A stretch of DNA of 64,000 bases, taken from contig CAWKLE010000002.1 of the NCBI GenBank assembly GCA_963850415.1, positions 558,001 through 622,000 of the forward strand, written 5' to 3'. The stretch comes from VAXT01 sp963850415. Lineage in GTDB: Bacteria > Actinomycetota > Thermoleophilia > Gaiellales > Gaiellaceae. Of the stretch, positions 41,538 through 49,664 are shown one piece after another. The notes under the pieces are model-generated. The model worked only from the letters and a program-made list of their open reading frames with translations, had not been told where the DNA came from and did not search any database. Position 1 is the stretch's first letter. Each line of letters begins with the position of its first letter. Both the position numbers and the translations under genes were made by a program.

Positions 41538-42722
41538 ATGGTGGCATGTATCCTCATCCCCGGCTTCGAGCTGCGCGCGGCACTGCGCGCTCGGCCCTCG
41601 CTCGCGCTGCGACCGGCCGCGCTCGCGCCCGCCGAGGGCGAGGAGCCGTTGGTCGGCCCGGTGACCGCCGCGGCCGAGGCGCAGGGCGTCAAGCCGGGCA
41701 TGCGCATGGGGGAGGCGCTCGCCACCTGTCCCGACCTCGTCCTCGTCGAGCAGGACCCGTCCGCGGCCGAGCAGGCCTGGGAGGAGATCCTGCGGCGACT
41801 CGAGGACGCGGGTTTCGAGGTCGACTCCGGCGATCTCGGCTGCGTCTATTTCGAGACTCGCGGCGTCGAACGTCTTTACGGCGGTGCTGAGGCTGCGCTC
41901 GAGCGCGCTCTCGCCGCCGTCGGCTCTGCCTGGGATCCACGCGCCGGCGCTGCGGGGCGCCGGTTCGCCGCCCTTGCTGCGGCGAACGTGGCGCGCCCCG
42001 GGCAGGTGTTGATCGTTGCCGACGAGCGCACGCGTGAGTTCCTCGCGCCTCTTCCGCTCGCCCTGCTCCCTCTCGCTGAGCAGCGGCGACGCGAGCTCGA
42101 GGAGCTCGGTGTGCGCAACGTCGGCGAGCTTGCTGGGCTTCCGGGCGGTGCCGTAGCCGAACGACTGGGGCCGGACGGGCGGCGCGCCTGGAGCCTGGCG
42201 AGAGGACGAGACCGCGGGCGCGTGCGGGGAAGACGGGCCCCTGCCGAGCTCATCGAGACGCTCGAGTTTCCCGAGGCGATCGGGAACGAGCTCACGCTTC
42301 GGCGCGCGCTCGCGGTACTCGTCGAGCGCCTCCTCGGGCGAGCCGAGCGCGGCGAGCGGTTTCTGCGCAAGGTCGCGCTGTCGGCGACGCTCGTCGGCGG
42401 CGGCTCCTGGCGCAGGCAGCTCACGTTGCGCGAGCCGTTCGCCGAGGCGGACCGGCTCCGCACCGCGCTCGGGCCGAAGCTCGCCGAGATCCCCGGCCCG
42501 GTCCTGAAGCTGAAGCTGGAGGCGCTCGAGCTGACCGAGTCGACCGGCCAGCAGCTGATGCTCGTGCGCCCCGAGGGCGACGAGCTCCAGGGAATGCTCC
42601 GCGACGGGCTGCGCCAGGTGAAGGCAAGCACGGGTGAAGGCGGTGTCTGCACGGTCGTCGAAGTGGCTCCTTGGTCGCGGATTCCGGAACAGCGGGCACT
42701 GCTCGTCGCGCGGGACGACTGA
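41538..42722 (+). CDS. imuB: ImuB, catalytically inactive Y-family polymerase homologue
   Basis: From ATG 41538 the 394-residue protein reads MVACILIPGFELRAAL, then a Y-family fold with VYFETRGVERLYGG and a helix-hairpin-helix region (LEELGVRNVGELAGLP). The acidic residues of active DinB (DxD and SxDE) are missing. It should act as the beta-clamp-binding hub that recruits DnaE2 for induced mutagenesis. TTG 41499 would place 13 residues inside the promoter, so ATG 41538 is used. No imuA' gene is present; a DUF6504 gene follows. Confidence 0.9.
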   Translation: MVACILIPGFELRAALRARPSLALRPAALAPAEGEEPLVGPVTAAAEAQGVKPGMRMGEALATCPDLVLVEQDPSAAEQAWEEILRRLEDAGFEVDSGDLGCVYFETRGVERLYGGAEAALERALAAVGSAWDPRAGAAGRRFAALAAANVARPGQVLIVADERTREFLAPLPLALLPLAEQRRRELEELGVRNVGELAGLPGGAVAERLGPDGRRAWSLARGRDRGRVRGRRAPAELIETLEFPEAIGNELTLRRALAVLVERLLGRAERGERFLRKVALSATLVGGGSWRRQLTLREPFAEADRLRTALGPKLAEIPGPVLKLKLEALELTESTGQQLMLVRPEGDELQGMLRDGLRQVKASTGEGGVCTVVEVAPWSRIPEQRALLVARDD

Positions 42723-42949
42723 ACGAGCCGCGGGCGGTTCTCGTCGAGCAGGAGCTCGATGGGGCGCCGCGGAGGGTCAACCGGCGGACGGTTGCGCTCG
42801 TTCGCGAGGAATGGCGCGTCGTCGACCGCTGGTGGACCGAGGAGCCGGTGCAACGGCGCTACTTCGACGTCGTGCTCGACGGGGGAGAGCGCGCGGTCGT
42901 CTACCGGGACGAAGAGGCCGGCGGCTGGTTCAGCCAGCGCGGGGTTTGA
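42671..42949 (+). CDS. DUF6504-like protein linked to the mutasome
   Basis: The frame ends with a compact domain (RRVNRRTVALVREEWRVVDRWW, then VQRRYFDVVLDGGERAVVYRDEE). This matches, from memory, the DUF6504 family that sits beside imuB/dnaE2 in actinobacteria. TTG 42671 is the only standard start, but it lies 52 bases inside imuB. CTG 42719, overlapping the imuB stop as CTGA, would give a neater 76-residue protein. Function is unknown; co-transcription from the LexA-controlled promoter is likely. Confidence 0.65.
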   Translation: MVADSGTAGTARRAGRLNEPRAVLVEQELDGAPRRVNRRTVALVREEWRVVDRWWTEEPVQRRYFDVVLDGGERAVVYRDEEAGGWFSQRGV

Positions 42950-42952
42950 CGG

Positions 42953-43333
42953 TTAGCGGCTTTGTCTGCGAACGCCGTCGATGAAGCCGGTTCCGGGCGC
43001 GTGGATGTTGAGGAACCTGGCCGGGCCGGGTCCCGGGATCGCGAACCCGTGACGGACTCCGGGCGGAGCCGCGAAGAACATGCCCGGACCGGCGCGGACC
43101 GTCTCGTCGCCGATCGTCAGCTCGAGCTCGCCCTCGAGGACGTAGAACGAATCGGTGTGATCACCGTGGACGTGCGGCTCGATGGGGCCGAACCCGGGCT
43201 CGCACCAGAACTCGAGGATCTCGGCCTCGTCGCCCTCATACCGGACGCGGATCTCACGCCGCCAACCCTCGAGCTCCTCGCCTTCGCCGGGGCCTAGGAG
43301 GGTCGCGTGGCGTTCGTCGAGCTCCACTGCCAC
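42953..43333 (-). CDS. Small cupin-domain protein
   Basis: The 126-residue single-domain cupin has the two motifs EPHVHGDHTDSFYVLEGELEL (three His and Glu) and FAAPPGVRHGF (His), so it should bind a metal. It is encoded on the opposite strand between imuB/DUF6504 and dnaE2. Its GTG start at 43333 (or 43327) overlaps the start of dnaE2 by about 27 bases in divergent orientation. The substrate is unknown. It interrupts the mutasome operon, so dnaE2 must use its own promoter. Confidence 0.85.
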   Translation of the reverse strand: MAVELDERHATLLGPGEGEELEGWRREIRVRYEGDEAEILEFWCEPGFGPIEPHVHGDHTDSFYVLEGELELTIGDETVRAGPGMFFAAPPGVRHGFAIPGPGPARFLNIHAPGTGFIDGVRRQSR

Positions 43334-46300
43334 TCAGCCTATTCGTTTCTCGACGGTTCCTCGCATCCCGAAGAGCTCGCGGCGGGCGCGGCGGAGCTCG
43401 GCTACGAGGCGCTCGCGCTCACGGATCATGACGGGGTCTACGGGTCGCTCGAGTTCGCGCACGCGGCCAGGGCGTTCGGGGTGCGGCCGATCACCGGCGC
43501 AGAGGTGTCTCTTTCGGACGGCTCGCACGTCACGCTGCTGGTCGAGTCTCCGCGCGGGTACGCAAACCTCTGCCGGCTGCTGACCGCGGCACACGCGGGA
43601 ACCCGGGTCAAGGTCACGGAGCCGACCCCCCCGAGCCTCGATCGCCACTTCTTCGCCGCGCACAACGAGGGCCTCGTCTGCCTGTCCGGCTGCGCGCGCG
43701 ACGGGCTCGCGGTCCGCAACGGCAACGGGGCGGCCGAGCTGGCGTCGATCTTCGGCCGCGACCGGTTCTTCGTCGAGCTCCAGCGTCCCTACGAGCGGGG
43801 CGACGCGCGGCGCAACGCGAGGCTGCGGCAGCTCGCGGAGACGATCGGTGCGCAGACCGTCGTCACGGGCAACGTCCACGCGCACAACCGCAGGCGCGCG
43901 CTCCTCCAGGACGCGATGGTCGCGATCCGGAACCGGACGTCGCTCGAGGGCGCGGAACGCGAGCGGCGCGGCAACCACGAGTGCGTGCTGCTCGCACCCG
44001 GAGCGCTGGCGGAGCGCTTTCCGGACGACCTCGACGCGGTCGACCGCACCGCCGAGCTCGCGGCGCGGCTCGAGTTCGACCTCACCCGGGAGCTCGGCTA
44101 CCGCTACCCGGACTTCTCCGACCGCGACGAGCCCGCGATCGCAGAGCTGACCCGCGTCTGCAACCGCGCATTCGAGGCCCGCTACGGCCCTAGTAACAGA
44201 CTGTTACTAAGTCAGGCGAGGGCGCGGCTCGACGAAGAGCTGGCGCTGATCGGCGACCTCGGGCTGGCCGGGTTCTTCCTGCTCCACTGGGAGGTGCTCG
44301 AGCTCGCCGCGGACGTGGCGCGCGAGGTGCGCGGGCGCGACACGCCACGACACTCGCTGCCCCCGGGGCGCGGGCGCGGGAGCTCGGTCGGCTCGCTCGT
44401 CTGCTACCTGACGGGCCTCTCGCACGTCGATCCCGTGGCCGCGAACCTGTCGCTCGGGCGCTTCCTGAACCGCGAGCTCGACTCGGTGCCCGACATCGAC
44501 CTCGACTTCCCGCGCGACATCCGCGAGAAGCTGATCGTCGCGCTCACCGAGCGCTACGGGCACGAGCATGCAGCCCTCGTCGCGAGCTTCTCGACCTATC
44601 GCTCCCGCGGGGCGATCCGTGATCTCGGGAAAGCGCTCGGCCTCCCGTTCGCCGAGCTGGAACGGCTCGCTCGCATCACCGAGGGCAGCCCGAAACGCGT
44701 CGAGGAGGAGATCGCCAGGCTCCCCGACGGAGAGGCGAAGCTCCGCTCCCGCCGCTGGCGGGCGCTCGGCGCGCTCGCCCGAGAGATCGCCGGCCTCCCG
44801 AGGCACATCTCGCAGCACCCCGGGGGAATGGTCATCTCGAGCCGGCCGCTCGTCGAGCTCGTCCCGGTGCAGCCGGCCGCGATGGAAGGCCGGCAGATCT
44901 GCCAGTGGGACAAGGACTCCTGCGCCGACGCTGGCTTCCTGAAGATCGACCTGCTCGGGCTCGGCATGCTGTCCGCGGTCGAGGACTGCGTCGTCCAGAT
45001 TGCCGAGACCAAGGGCAAGACGATCGACCTGTCGCGGATCCCGCTCGACGACCCGGATGTCTACGACGAGATCCAGCGGGCGGACACGATCGGGGACTTT
45101 CAGATCGAGAGCCGCGCGCAGATGCAGAGCCTGCTCAGGACCCTCCCGGAGAACCTGGACGACCTGACGATCCAGGTCGCGCTCGTCCGCCCCGGGCCGA
45201 TCCAGGGCAAGGCCGTCCATCCGTACATCGAGCACCGGCGGCGGCTGCGCGAGGACCAGAGCTTCGTGCCGCCGGTCGACCATCCGCTGCTGGCGGAGCC
45301 GCTCCGCGAGACCCTCGGCGTCGTCGTCTTCCAGGATCAGGTGCTCGAGGTCGCGATCGCGCTTGCGGGGTTCAGCGTGGGGGAGGCCGAGGGGCTGCGG
45401 CGCGCGATGAGCCGCAAGCGGAGCGAGGAGGCGATCGAGGCGTTCCGCGAGCGGTTCGTCGAGGGCGCGGTCGGCAAGGGCGTCGAACCGAAGCTTGCGG
45501 ACGAGGTCTACGACAAGCTCGTCGGCTTCTCCGGCTTCGGGTTCCCGAAGTCGCACGCGGCCGCGTTCGGGCTGCTCGCGTACCAGTCGGCCTGGCTACG
45601 GCACCACCATCCGGCCGAGTTCCTCTGTGCGCTCCTGAACGCGCAGCCGATGGGCTTCTACCCGCCGGCGAGCCTCGTCCGCGACGCGCAGCGACGCGGG
45701 GTGGAGGTGCGGCCGCCGAACGTCAACAGGAGCCAGGCGAAATGCACCATCGAGCCAAGTAACAGTCTGTTACAAGGTGCGGTTCGGATCGGGCTCGAGT
45801 ACGTGACGTCACTCGGTGCGCACGATGCGCAGACGGTCGCGGCGGCGGCCCCGTTCGAGAGCGTCGTCGAGCTCGCGCAGCGGACCGCGATCGGCCGCGA
45901 GGGGCTCGAGAGCCTGGTCGCCTCCGGTGCGTGTGACGGGCTGGGCTCGTCCCGCCGGGCGCTGCTCTGGGAGCTCGGCCTCGTTCCGCGCTCGCAGAGC
46001 GTCCCCGGGTCGGGCGGCGTCGAGCGCCAGCTCGCGCTCCCGCTCGATCCGACCGCCGAGACGCCCGAGCTGGCCGAGCCGACCGAATGGGAGGAGATGC
46101 TCGCCAACTACCGCCGAACGAGCCTCTCGGTCGACGTGCACCCGATGGAGCTGATCCGCCCGCATCTCCCCGAAGGTGTCCTTTCGAGCCATGACCTGTG
46201 CCAGGCACCGGACAGGTCTTGTGTGGCAGTGGCCGGAATGGCCGTGGCCCGGCAGCGCCCGTCCACTGCGAAGGGCGTCGTCTTCATGCTCCTCGAAGAC

Positions 46301-46531
46301 GAGTTCGGCCAGGTCAACCTGATCGTCCCGCCGCAGGTCTACGAGCGGCACCGGGCGATCGTCCGCGGCGAGCCGCTGATCCTCGCGCGCGGCGTCTTCG
46401 AGCGCGTGGAGCGGAACCAGAACGTCGTCGTCCGCGAGCTCGAGACCCTCGCGCCGCTCGCGCGCACGCTCTCGGGGGCGCCCGACGTCGTCTCGGCTCT
46501 GCCGGAAGCGCACCACTTCGGGCACCGATAG
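43307..46531 (+). CDS. dnaE2: Error-prone DNA polymerase DnaE2 (ImuC)
   Basis: The 1074-residue C-family polymerase has an N-terminal PHP domain (LHCHSAYSFLDGSSHPEEL, LTDHDGVYG), the polymerase core with PDIDLDFPRDIREK (catalytic Asp), the HHH region (GFSGFGFPKSHAAAFG) and an OB domain near the end. It should copy past lesions together with ImuB. Three palindromic repeats lie in frame, each in a variable loop: residues 295-303, 817-823 and about 958-972. GTG 43307 follows GGAGG. No LexA box is seen before it; the divergent cupin start overlaps its start. Confidence 0.95.
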   Translation: MAFVELHCHSAYSFLDGSSHPEELAAGAAELGYEALALTDHDGVYGSLEFAHAARAFGVRPITGAEVSLSDGSHVTLLVESPRGYANLCRLLTAAHAGTRVKVTEPTPPSLDRHFFAAHNEGLVCLSGCARDGLAVRNGNGAAELASIFGRDRFFVELQRPYERGDARRNARLRQLAETIGAQTVVTGNVHAHNRRRALLQDAMVAIRNRTSLEGAERERRGNHECVLLAPGALAERFPDDLDAVDRTAELAARLEFDLTRELGYRYPDFSDRDEPAIAELTRVCNRAFEARYGPSNRLLLSQARARLDEELALIGDLGLAGFFLLHWEVLELAADVAREVRGRDTPRHSLPPGRGRGSSVGSLVCYLTGLSHVDPVAANLSLGRFLNRELDSVPDIDLDFPRDIREKLIVALTERYGHEHAALVASFSTYRSRGAIRDLGKALGLPFAELERLARITEGSPKRVEEEIARLPDGEAKLRSRRWRALGALAREIAGLPRHISQHPGGMVISSRPLVELVPVQPAAMEGRQICQWDKDSCADAGFLKIDLLGLGMLSAVEDCVVQIAETKGKTIDLSRIPLDDPDVYDEIQRADTIGDFQIESRAQMQSLLRTLPENLDDLTIQVALVRPGPIQGKAVHPYIEHRRRLREDQSFVPPVDHPLLAEPLRETLGVVVFQDQVLEVAIALAGFSVGEAEGLRRAMSRKRSEEAIEAFRERFVEGAVGKGVEPKLADEVYDKLVGFSGFGFPKSHAAAFGLLAYQSAWLRHHHPAEFLCALLNAQPMGFYPPASLVRDAQRRGVEVRPPNVNRSQAKCTIEPSNSLLQGAVRIGLEYVTSLGAHDAQTVAAAAPFESVVELAQRTAIGREGLESLVASGACDGLGSSRRALLWELGLVPRSQSVPGSGGVERQLALPLDPTAETPELAEPTEWEEMLANYRRTSLSVDVHPMELIRPHLPEGVLSSHDLCQAPDRSCVAVAGMAVARQRPSTAKGVVFMLLEDEFGQVNLIVPPQVYERHRAIVRGEPLILARGVFERVERNQNVVVRELETLAPLARTLSGAPDVVSALPEAHHFGHR
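44191..44209. repeat. Palindrome TAGTAACAGACTGTTACTA inside dnaE2
   Basis: A perfect 9-bp inverted repeat around one base, AT-rich in a very GC-rich gene, encodes SNRLLL in a loop of DnaE2. The same core recurs at 45759-45773. Confidence 0.7.
45759..45773. repeat. Palindrome GTAACAGTCTGTTAC inside dnaE2
   Basis: This second copy of the palindrome lies in the same reading frame (PSNSLL), between CTIE and the conserved AVRIGLEYV segment. It shares AGTAACAG-W-CTGTTAC with the 44.2-kb copy. Confidence 0.7.
46178..46218 (+). repeat. REP-like repeat inside dnaE2, homologous to 29183-29223
   Basis: The unit shares 33 of 41 positions with the intergenic copy before glyQ. Its own outer arms pair perfectly (GACCTGT 46193-46199 with ACAGGTC 46212-46218). 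It is read as VLSSHDLCQAPDRSC in a loop before the OB domain and adds two unusual Cys. Confidence 0.65.
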
Positions 46532-46540
46532 GATCGGCGC

Positions 46541-47134
46541 ATGCGGCCCGCCCGCCTTCTCGCGCTTCTCCTCGCGATGGCCGTGCTCGCCTTCGCGGCG
46601 GCCGGCTGCGGGGGTGGCGGTGGCTCAAGCGCGTCGGGAACGAAGCCGGAGACGTGGTCAGCAACGGTCTGCGGAGCCCTCCAGACGTGGACGGACGACC
46701 TGAAGTCGGGGAGCCAGAACCTGAGTGCCGACCTCAGAAAGAGCAGCGATCTCAAGTCGGTCAAGCAGAAGCTCATCGCGTTCCTCGAGAACGCCAAGCA
46801 GAGCACGCAGAAGATGGTTCAGGACGTGAAGGCCGCCGGAGCTCCTGCAGTCAAGGACGGCGCGGCCATCCAGAGCGATCTCGAGAACGGGCTCACAGAC
46901 GCGCAGAACAGCTTCCAGCGTGCGGTCGCCAAGGCGAAGAAGCTCCCGACGAACGACCCGGCGGCCCTGACGACCGGCCTCACGTCGCTCGGGACGCAGA
47001 TCCAGAGCGAGCTGACCTCGACGGGTCAGCACTTCTCCAACCTGGAGAACAAGTACGACGTCGGCGACCTGAACAAGGCGATGGCCGGCGAGCCGGCCTG
47101 CAAGCCGTTCGTCTCGTCGTCGTCGTCCGACTAG
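46541..47134 (+). CDS. Putative lipoprotein with helical mature domain
   Basis: The 197-residue protein has a lipoprotein signal (RLLALLLAMAVLAFAAAGC, lipobox AAGC) followed by a Gly/Ser spacer and a helical, Lys/Asp/Ser-rich domain reminiscent of substrate-binding or stalk proteins. Conserved Cys near the start and end (VCGALQTW, EPACKPF) may pair. TAGGAT, formed with the dnaE2 stop, lies 6 bases before the ATG, so it may have its own promoter. Family not identified. Its stop shares CTAG with the convergent gene. Confidence 0.75.
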   Translation: MRPARLLALLLAMAVLAFAAAGCGGGGGSSASGTKPETWSATVCGALQTWTDDLKSGSQNLSADLRKSSDLKSVKQKLIAFLENAKQSTQKMVQDVKAAGAPAVKDGAAIQSDLENGLTDAQNSFQRAVAKAKKLPTNDPAALTTGLTSLGTQIQSELTSTGQHFSNLENKYDVGDLNKAMAGEPACKPFVSSSSSD

Positions 47135-47430
47135 GCGTTCTCGATCCCGAGCGCGAACCGCGGCAGCCGCGCCTGGACCGCTCGGTTGAACTCCGCCTCG
47201 TACGTTTCGGCGGCGTCCTCCTCCATCGTCGAGGCGAAGCCGTCGCGTAGATCGGCGAGGTGATCGGTGCCGGTCTCGACGAGATCCAGGTAGTCGCCGT
47301 ATTTCTCCTCCGCCTCGTCGCGGTCCGCGGCGTCGTACGCCCGCTCCGCCGCGTCGCACTCGGCAATCAGGTCGGCGCACTCCTCCTCGAAGAGGTCGAG
47401 CTGCCTCCGGATCAGGTCCTCGAAGGTCAC
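47131..47430 (-). CDS. Acidic all-helical protein of unknown function
   Basis: The 99-residue protein (GTG 47430) is almost entirely helical and acidic: TFEDLIRRQLDLFEEECADLIAECDAAERAYD, then DEAEEKYGDYLDLVETGTDHL. No signal or membrane helix is seen. The GTG overlaps the stop of the upstream glycosyltransferase (GTGA), so it is the second gene of that operon. No family is recognised. Confidence 0.7.
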   Translation of the reverse strand: MTFEDLIRRQLDLFEEECADLIAECDAAERAYDAADRDEAEEKYGDYLDLVETGTDHLADLRDGFASTMEEDAAETYEAEFNRAVQARLPRFALGIENA

Positions 47431-48479
47431 AGCAGCTCCCGGTAGAGCTCGAGATGAGCCTCGGCGGCAGCGTCCCAGGTCAGCTCGCGCCGTGCGCGCT
47501 CGGCTCCGGCCCGGGCGTCTTCGAGCGCCGCCGGATCGTCGAGCAACTCGCGCACGGCCTCGGTGAGCGCGTCGAGGTCGCCCGGCGGCACGACCCGACC
47601 CGCGTCGAAGCGGCGCACCGGTTCGCCGATCCCACCCACGTCGTAGGCCACGACCGGAACCCCTGCGCCGAGCGCCCTCAGCAGCGCCCCGCTCTGGTCG
47701 ATCTCGGGCCGGTACGGAAAGAGGGCGACCGTCGACTCTCCGAGCGCCCGGTCGACCTCCTCCTCGGACAGGAAGCCGAGGCGCCACTCCGCTCGGTCGC
47801 CGGCCGCGGCCCGGTAGCCGTCGACGCTCTCGAGTGGATCGCCCGCGACGAGCAGCCGCGCCCCGTCGATCCGCTTCGTCGCCGCGATCGCGTCGCCGAG
47901 GCCCTTGTACTCGCGGATGATCCCGAGCGCCAGCAGCGTGCGGCCGTCGTCGTTCCGCTCTGGCTCGCTCGGGAAGACCGGGTGCGGGATCACCCGCAGG
48001 CGCACGGGGTCGACGAGCTCTGCGAGCTGGTCGCGGGCGCGGTCGCTGTGGACGACGACGCCGGCGAACCGGCCGAACAGACGCCGCCAGAGGTCGCGCT
48101 TGCCCGCGGTGCGGCGCGGAAGGATGTCGTGCGCCGTGAACACGAGCGGTGCGTCGACGCGGAGGAGCCTGTCGTCCAGCTCCGGCGCGGCGAGCCACTG
48201 GAGATGCACGACGTCGGCCTGGCGCCGCCTGAGGCGCGCGAGCCCGACCGGGTGCTCCAGCAGCTTCACGGGGATGCGCAGCCTCGAGCGCTGGAAGACC
48301 CGGGAGCTGACCGGGTAGAAGAGCTCGGAGCGCCGATAGCCGTCCGGCTTGGGCGCTTCGCCGAAGCGGAACGGCGACGTCACGAGCTCGACGTCGGCGC
48401 CTCCGCGCGCGAGAGCCGACGCGAGCGCGTGGTCGTACGGCGGCGTGAACGCCGGCGGGTCTGCAATGAGGACGCGCAT
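47427..48479 (-). CDS. GT4-type glycosyltransferase
   Basis: The 350-residue GT-B protein has an N-terminal acceptor domain (RVLIADPPAFTPPYDHALASALARGGADVELVTSP, VVHLQWL, FTAHDILP) and a C-terminal donor domain (LLALGIIREYKGLGDAI, GFLSEEEVDRALGESTVALFPYR, EIDQSGALLRALGAGVPVVAYDVGG) with the family E-x7-E pattern partly kept as EIDQSGALLRAL. It should transfer a sugar from a nucleotide donor in the cytoplasm. No pathway partner is nearby. TAGCCT lies 8 bases before the ATG on the minus strand. Confidence 0.87.
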   Translation of the reverse strand: MRVLIADPPAFTPPYDHALASALARGGADVELVTSPFRFGEAPKPDGYRRSELFYPVSSRVFQRSRLRIPVKLLEHPVGLARLRRRQADVVHLQWLAAPELDDRLLRVDAPLVFTAHDILPRRTAGKRDLWRRLFGRFAGVVVHSDRARDQLAELVDPVRLRVIPHPVFPSEPERNDDGRTLLALGIIREYKGLGDAIAATKRIDGARLLVAGDPLESVDGYRAAAGDRAEWRLGFLSEEEVDRALGESTVALFPYRPEIDQSGALLRALGAGVPVVAYDVGGIGEPVRRFDAGRVVPPGDLDALTEAVRELLDDPAALEDARAGAERARRELTWDAAAEAHLELYRELL

Positions 48480-48597
48480 TCGTGCCTAGGCTATTCGGAG
48501 GGAGGGGCAGAGCGACCATTCTCCAGGGAGGTGCGTTGGACGGCCCCGCCGGCAAAGCCGTCGCGGCCTCTCTGGTCGGCGCCGCCGAGTCGGCGCC

Positions 48598-48603
48598 TAG
48601 ACT
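48598..48603 (+). promoter_or_regulatory. Probable leaderless -10 element of the class V aminotransferase
   Basis: TAGACT ends 5 bases before GTG 48609. The 129-base gap upstream also holds two direct copies of GTCGGCGCC. Confidence 0.45.
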
Positions 48604-48608
48604 AGGGC

Positions 48609-49664
48609 GTGCCCAGCTTCGACGAGGTCCGCGCCGCCTTCCCCGTCCTCGAGCAGTACGCGTACCTGAATGCGGGTACGAACGGCCCGCTTCCGCGTGC
48701 CGCCGCCGAGGCGATGATCGCTGAGCAGCTCGTCGACCTCGCCGAGGGGCGCGGCGGAGAGCCGTACTTCTCGCGCGCCCTGGGCATGCGCGACGAGGTG
48801 CGGGCCAGGCTGGCGGCGCTGTTCGGTGTCGAGCCCGCGCAGGTCGCGCTGACGAGGTCGACGACGGACGGTTGCAACATCGTGCTCGAGGGCCTCGACC
48901 TCCGCCCCGAGGACGAGGTCGTGACGAGCGACGTCGAGCACTTCGGTCTGATCGGGCCGCTCCACGCGTCGGGCGCGTGCATCGTGACCGCGCCCGAGGA
49001 CGGGATCCTCGACGCCGTCACGGACCGCACGCGGCTGATCGCGATCTCGCACGTTTCCTGGGTGACCGGCAACTCGCTCGACCCCGCGCGGGTCAAGGCC
49101 GAGAGCGGGCTGCCGATCCTCGTCGACGGCGCGCAGTCGGCGGGCGCGATCCCAGTGGAGGTGGATGCGATCGACTACTACGCAGTCTCCTGCCAGAAGT
49201 GGCTCTGCGGGCCGGACGTGACCGGTGCGCTCGTCGTCGCCGACCCGGATGCGCTCCCAGTCGCGCTCCCGAGCTACTTCGCACAGACCGAGCACGAGCC
49301 CGACGGCTCGTACGCCGTCCGGGAGGGCGCAGAGCGCTTCGACAGCGGCTGGATCGGGACGCCGTCGCTGGCCGGTCTCTCGGCCGCTCTCGACATCGCG
49401 CCGGACTGGCGCTTCGAGCGCGTGGCCGAGATGACCGCGAAGTGTCGCACCGCGCTCGAGGAGCGATTCGAGGTGATCACGAAAGCGACCCAGGCCGGCC
49501 TCGTCACCTTCCGCCCGACGACGGACCCGACCGAGCTCGTCGCCAAGCTCCGCAGCGAGGGCGTGATCGTCCGCGAGCTCCCGGGCCGCAACCTGATCCG
49601 GATCTCGTGCGGCTACTGGACGAGCGACGAAGACCTAGAGCGCCTGCTCGGCGGACTGCCGTAG
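48609..49664 (+). CDS. Class V PLP-dependent aminotransferase
   Basis: The 351-residue fold-type I enzyme has the PLP Lys in AVSCQKWLCGPDVTGALV, the SHVSWVTGNSLDPARV and LVDGAQSAGAIPVEVDAID segments (Asp-Gly-Ala-Gln contacts the cofactor), and a C-terminal small domain ending RISCGYWTSDEDLERLL. It looks like a cysteine desulfurase/isopenicillin epimerase-type protein, but no catalytic Cys loop is seen, so the reaction is not assigned. It converges with the HD gene with a 30-base overlap. Confidence 0.88.
   Translation: MPSFDEVRAAFPVLEQYAYLNAGTNGPLPRAAAEAMIAEQLVDLAEGRGGEPYFSRALGMRDEVRARLAALFGVEPAQVALTRSTTDGCNIVLEGLDLRPEDEVVTSDVEHFGLIGPLHASGACIVTAPEDGILDAVTDRTRLIAISHVSWVTGNSLDPARVKAESGLPILVDGAQSAGAIPVEVDAIDYYAVSCQKWLCGPDVTGALVVADPDALPVALPSYFAQTEHEPDGSYAVREGAERFDSGWIGTPSLAGLSAALDIAPDWRFERVAEMTAKCRTALEERFEVITKATQAGLVTFRPTTDPTELVAKLRSEGVIVRELPGRNLIRISCGYWTSDEDLERLLGGLP

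Noticed and set aside
44191..45773. The AGTAACAG-W-CTGTTAC palindromes as LexA boxes
   Set aside because: They do not contain GAAC-N4-GTTC, which the real boxes at imuB do.
48560..48600. GTCGGCGCC direct repeats as a repeat element before the aminotransferase
   Set aside because: Only two nine-base copies of ordinary GC-rich composition; no other copies noticed in the window.
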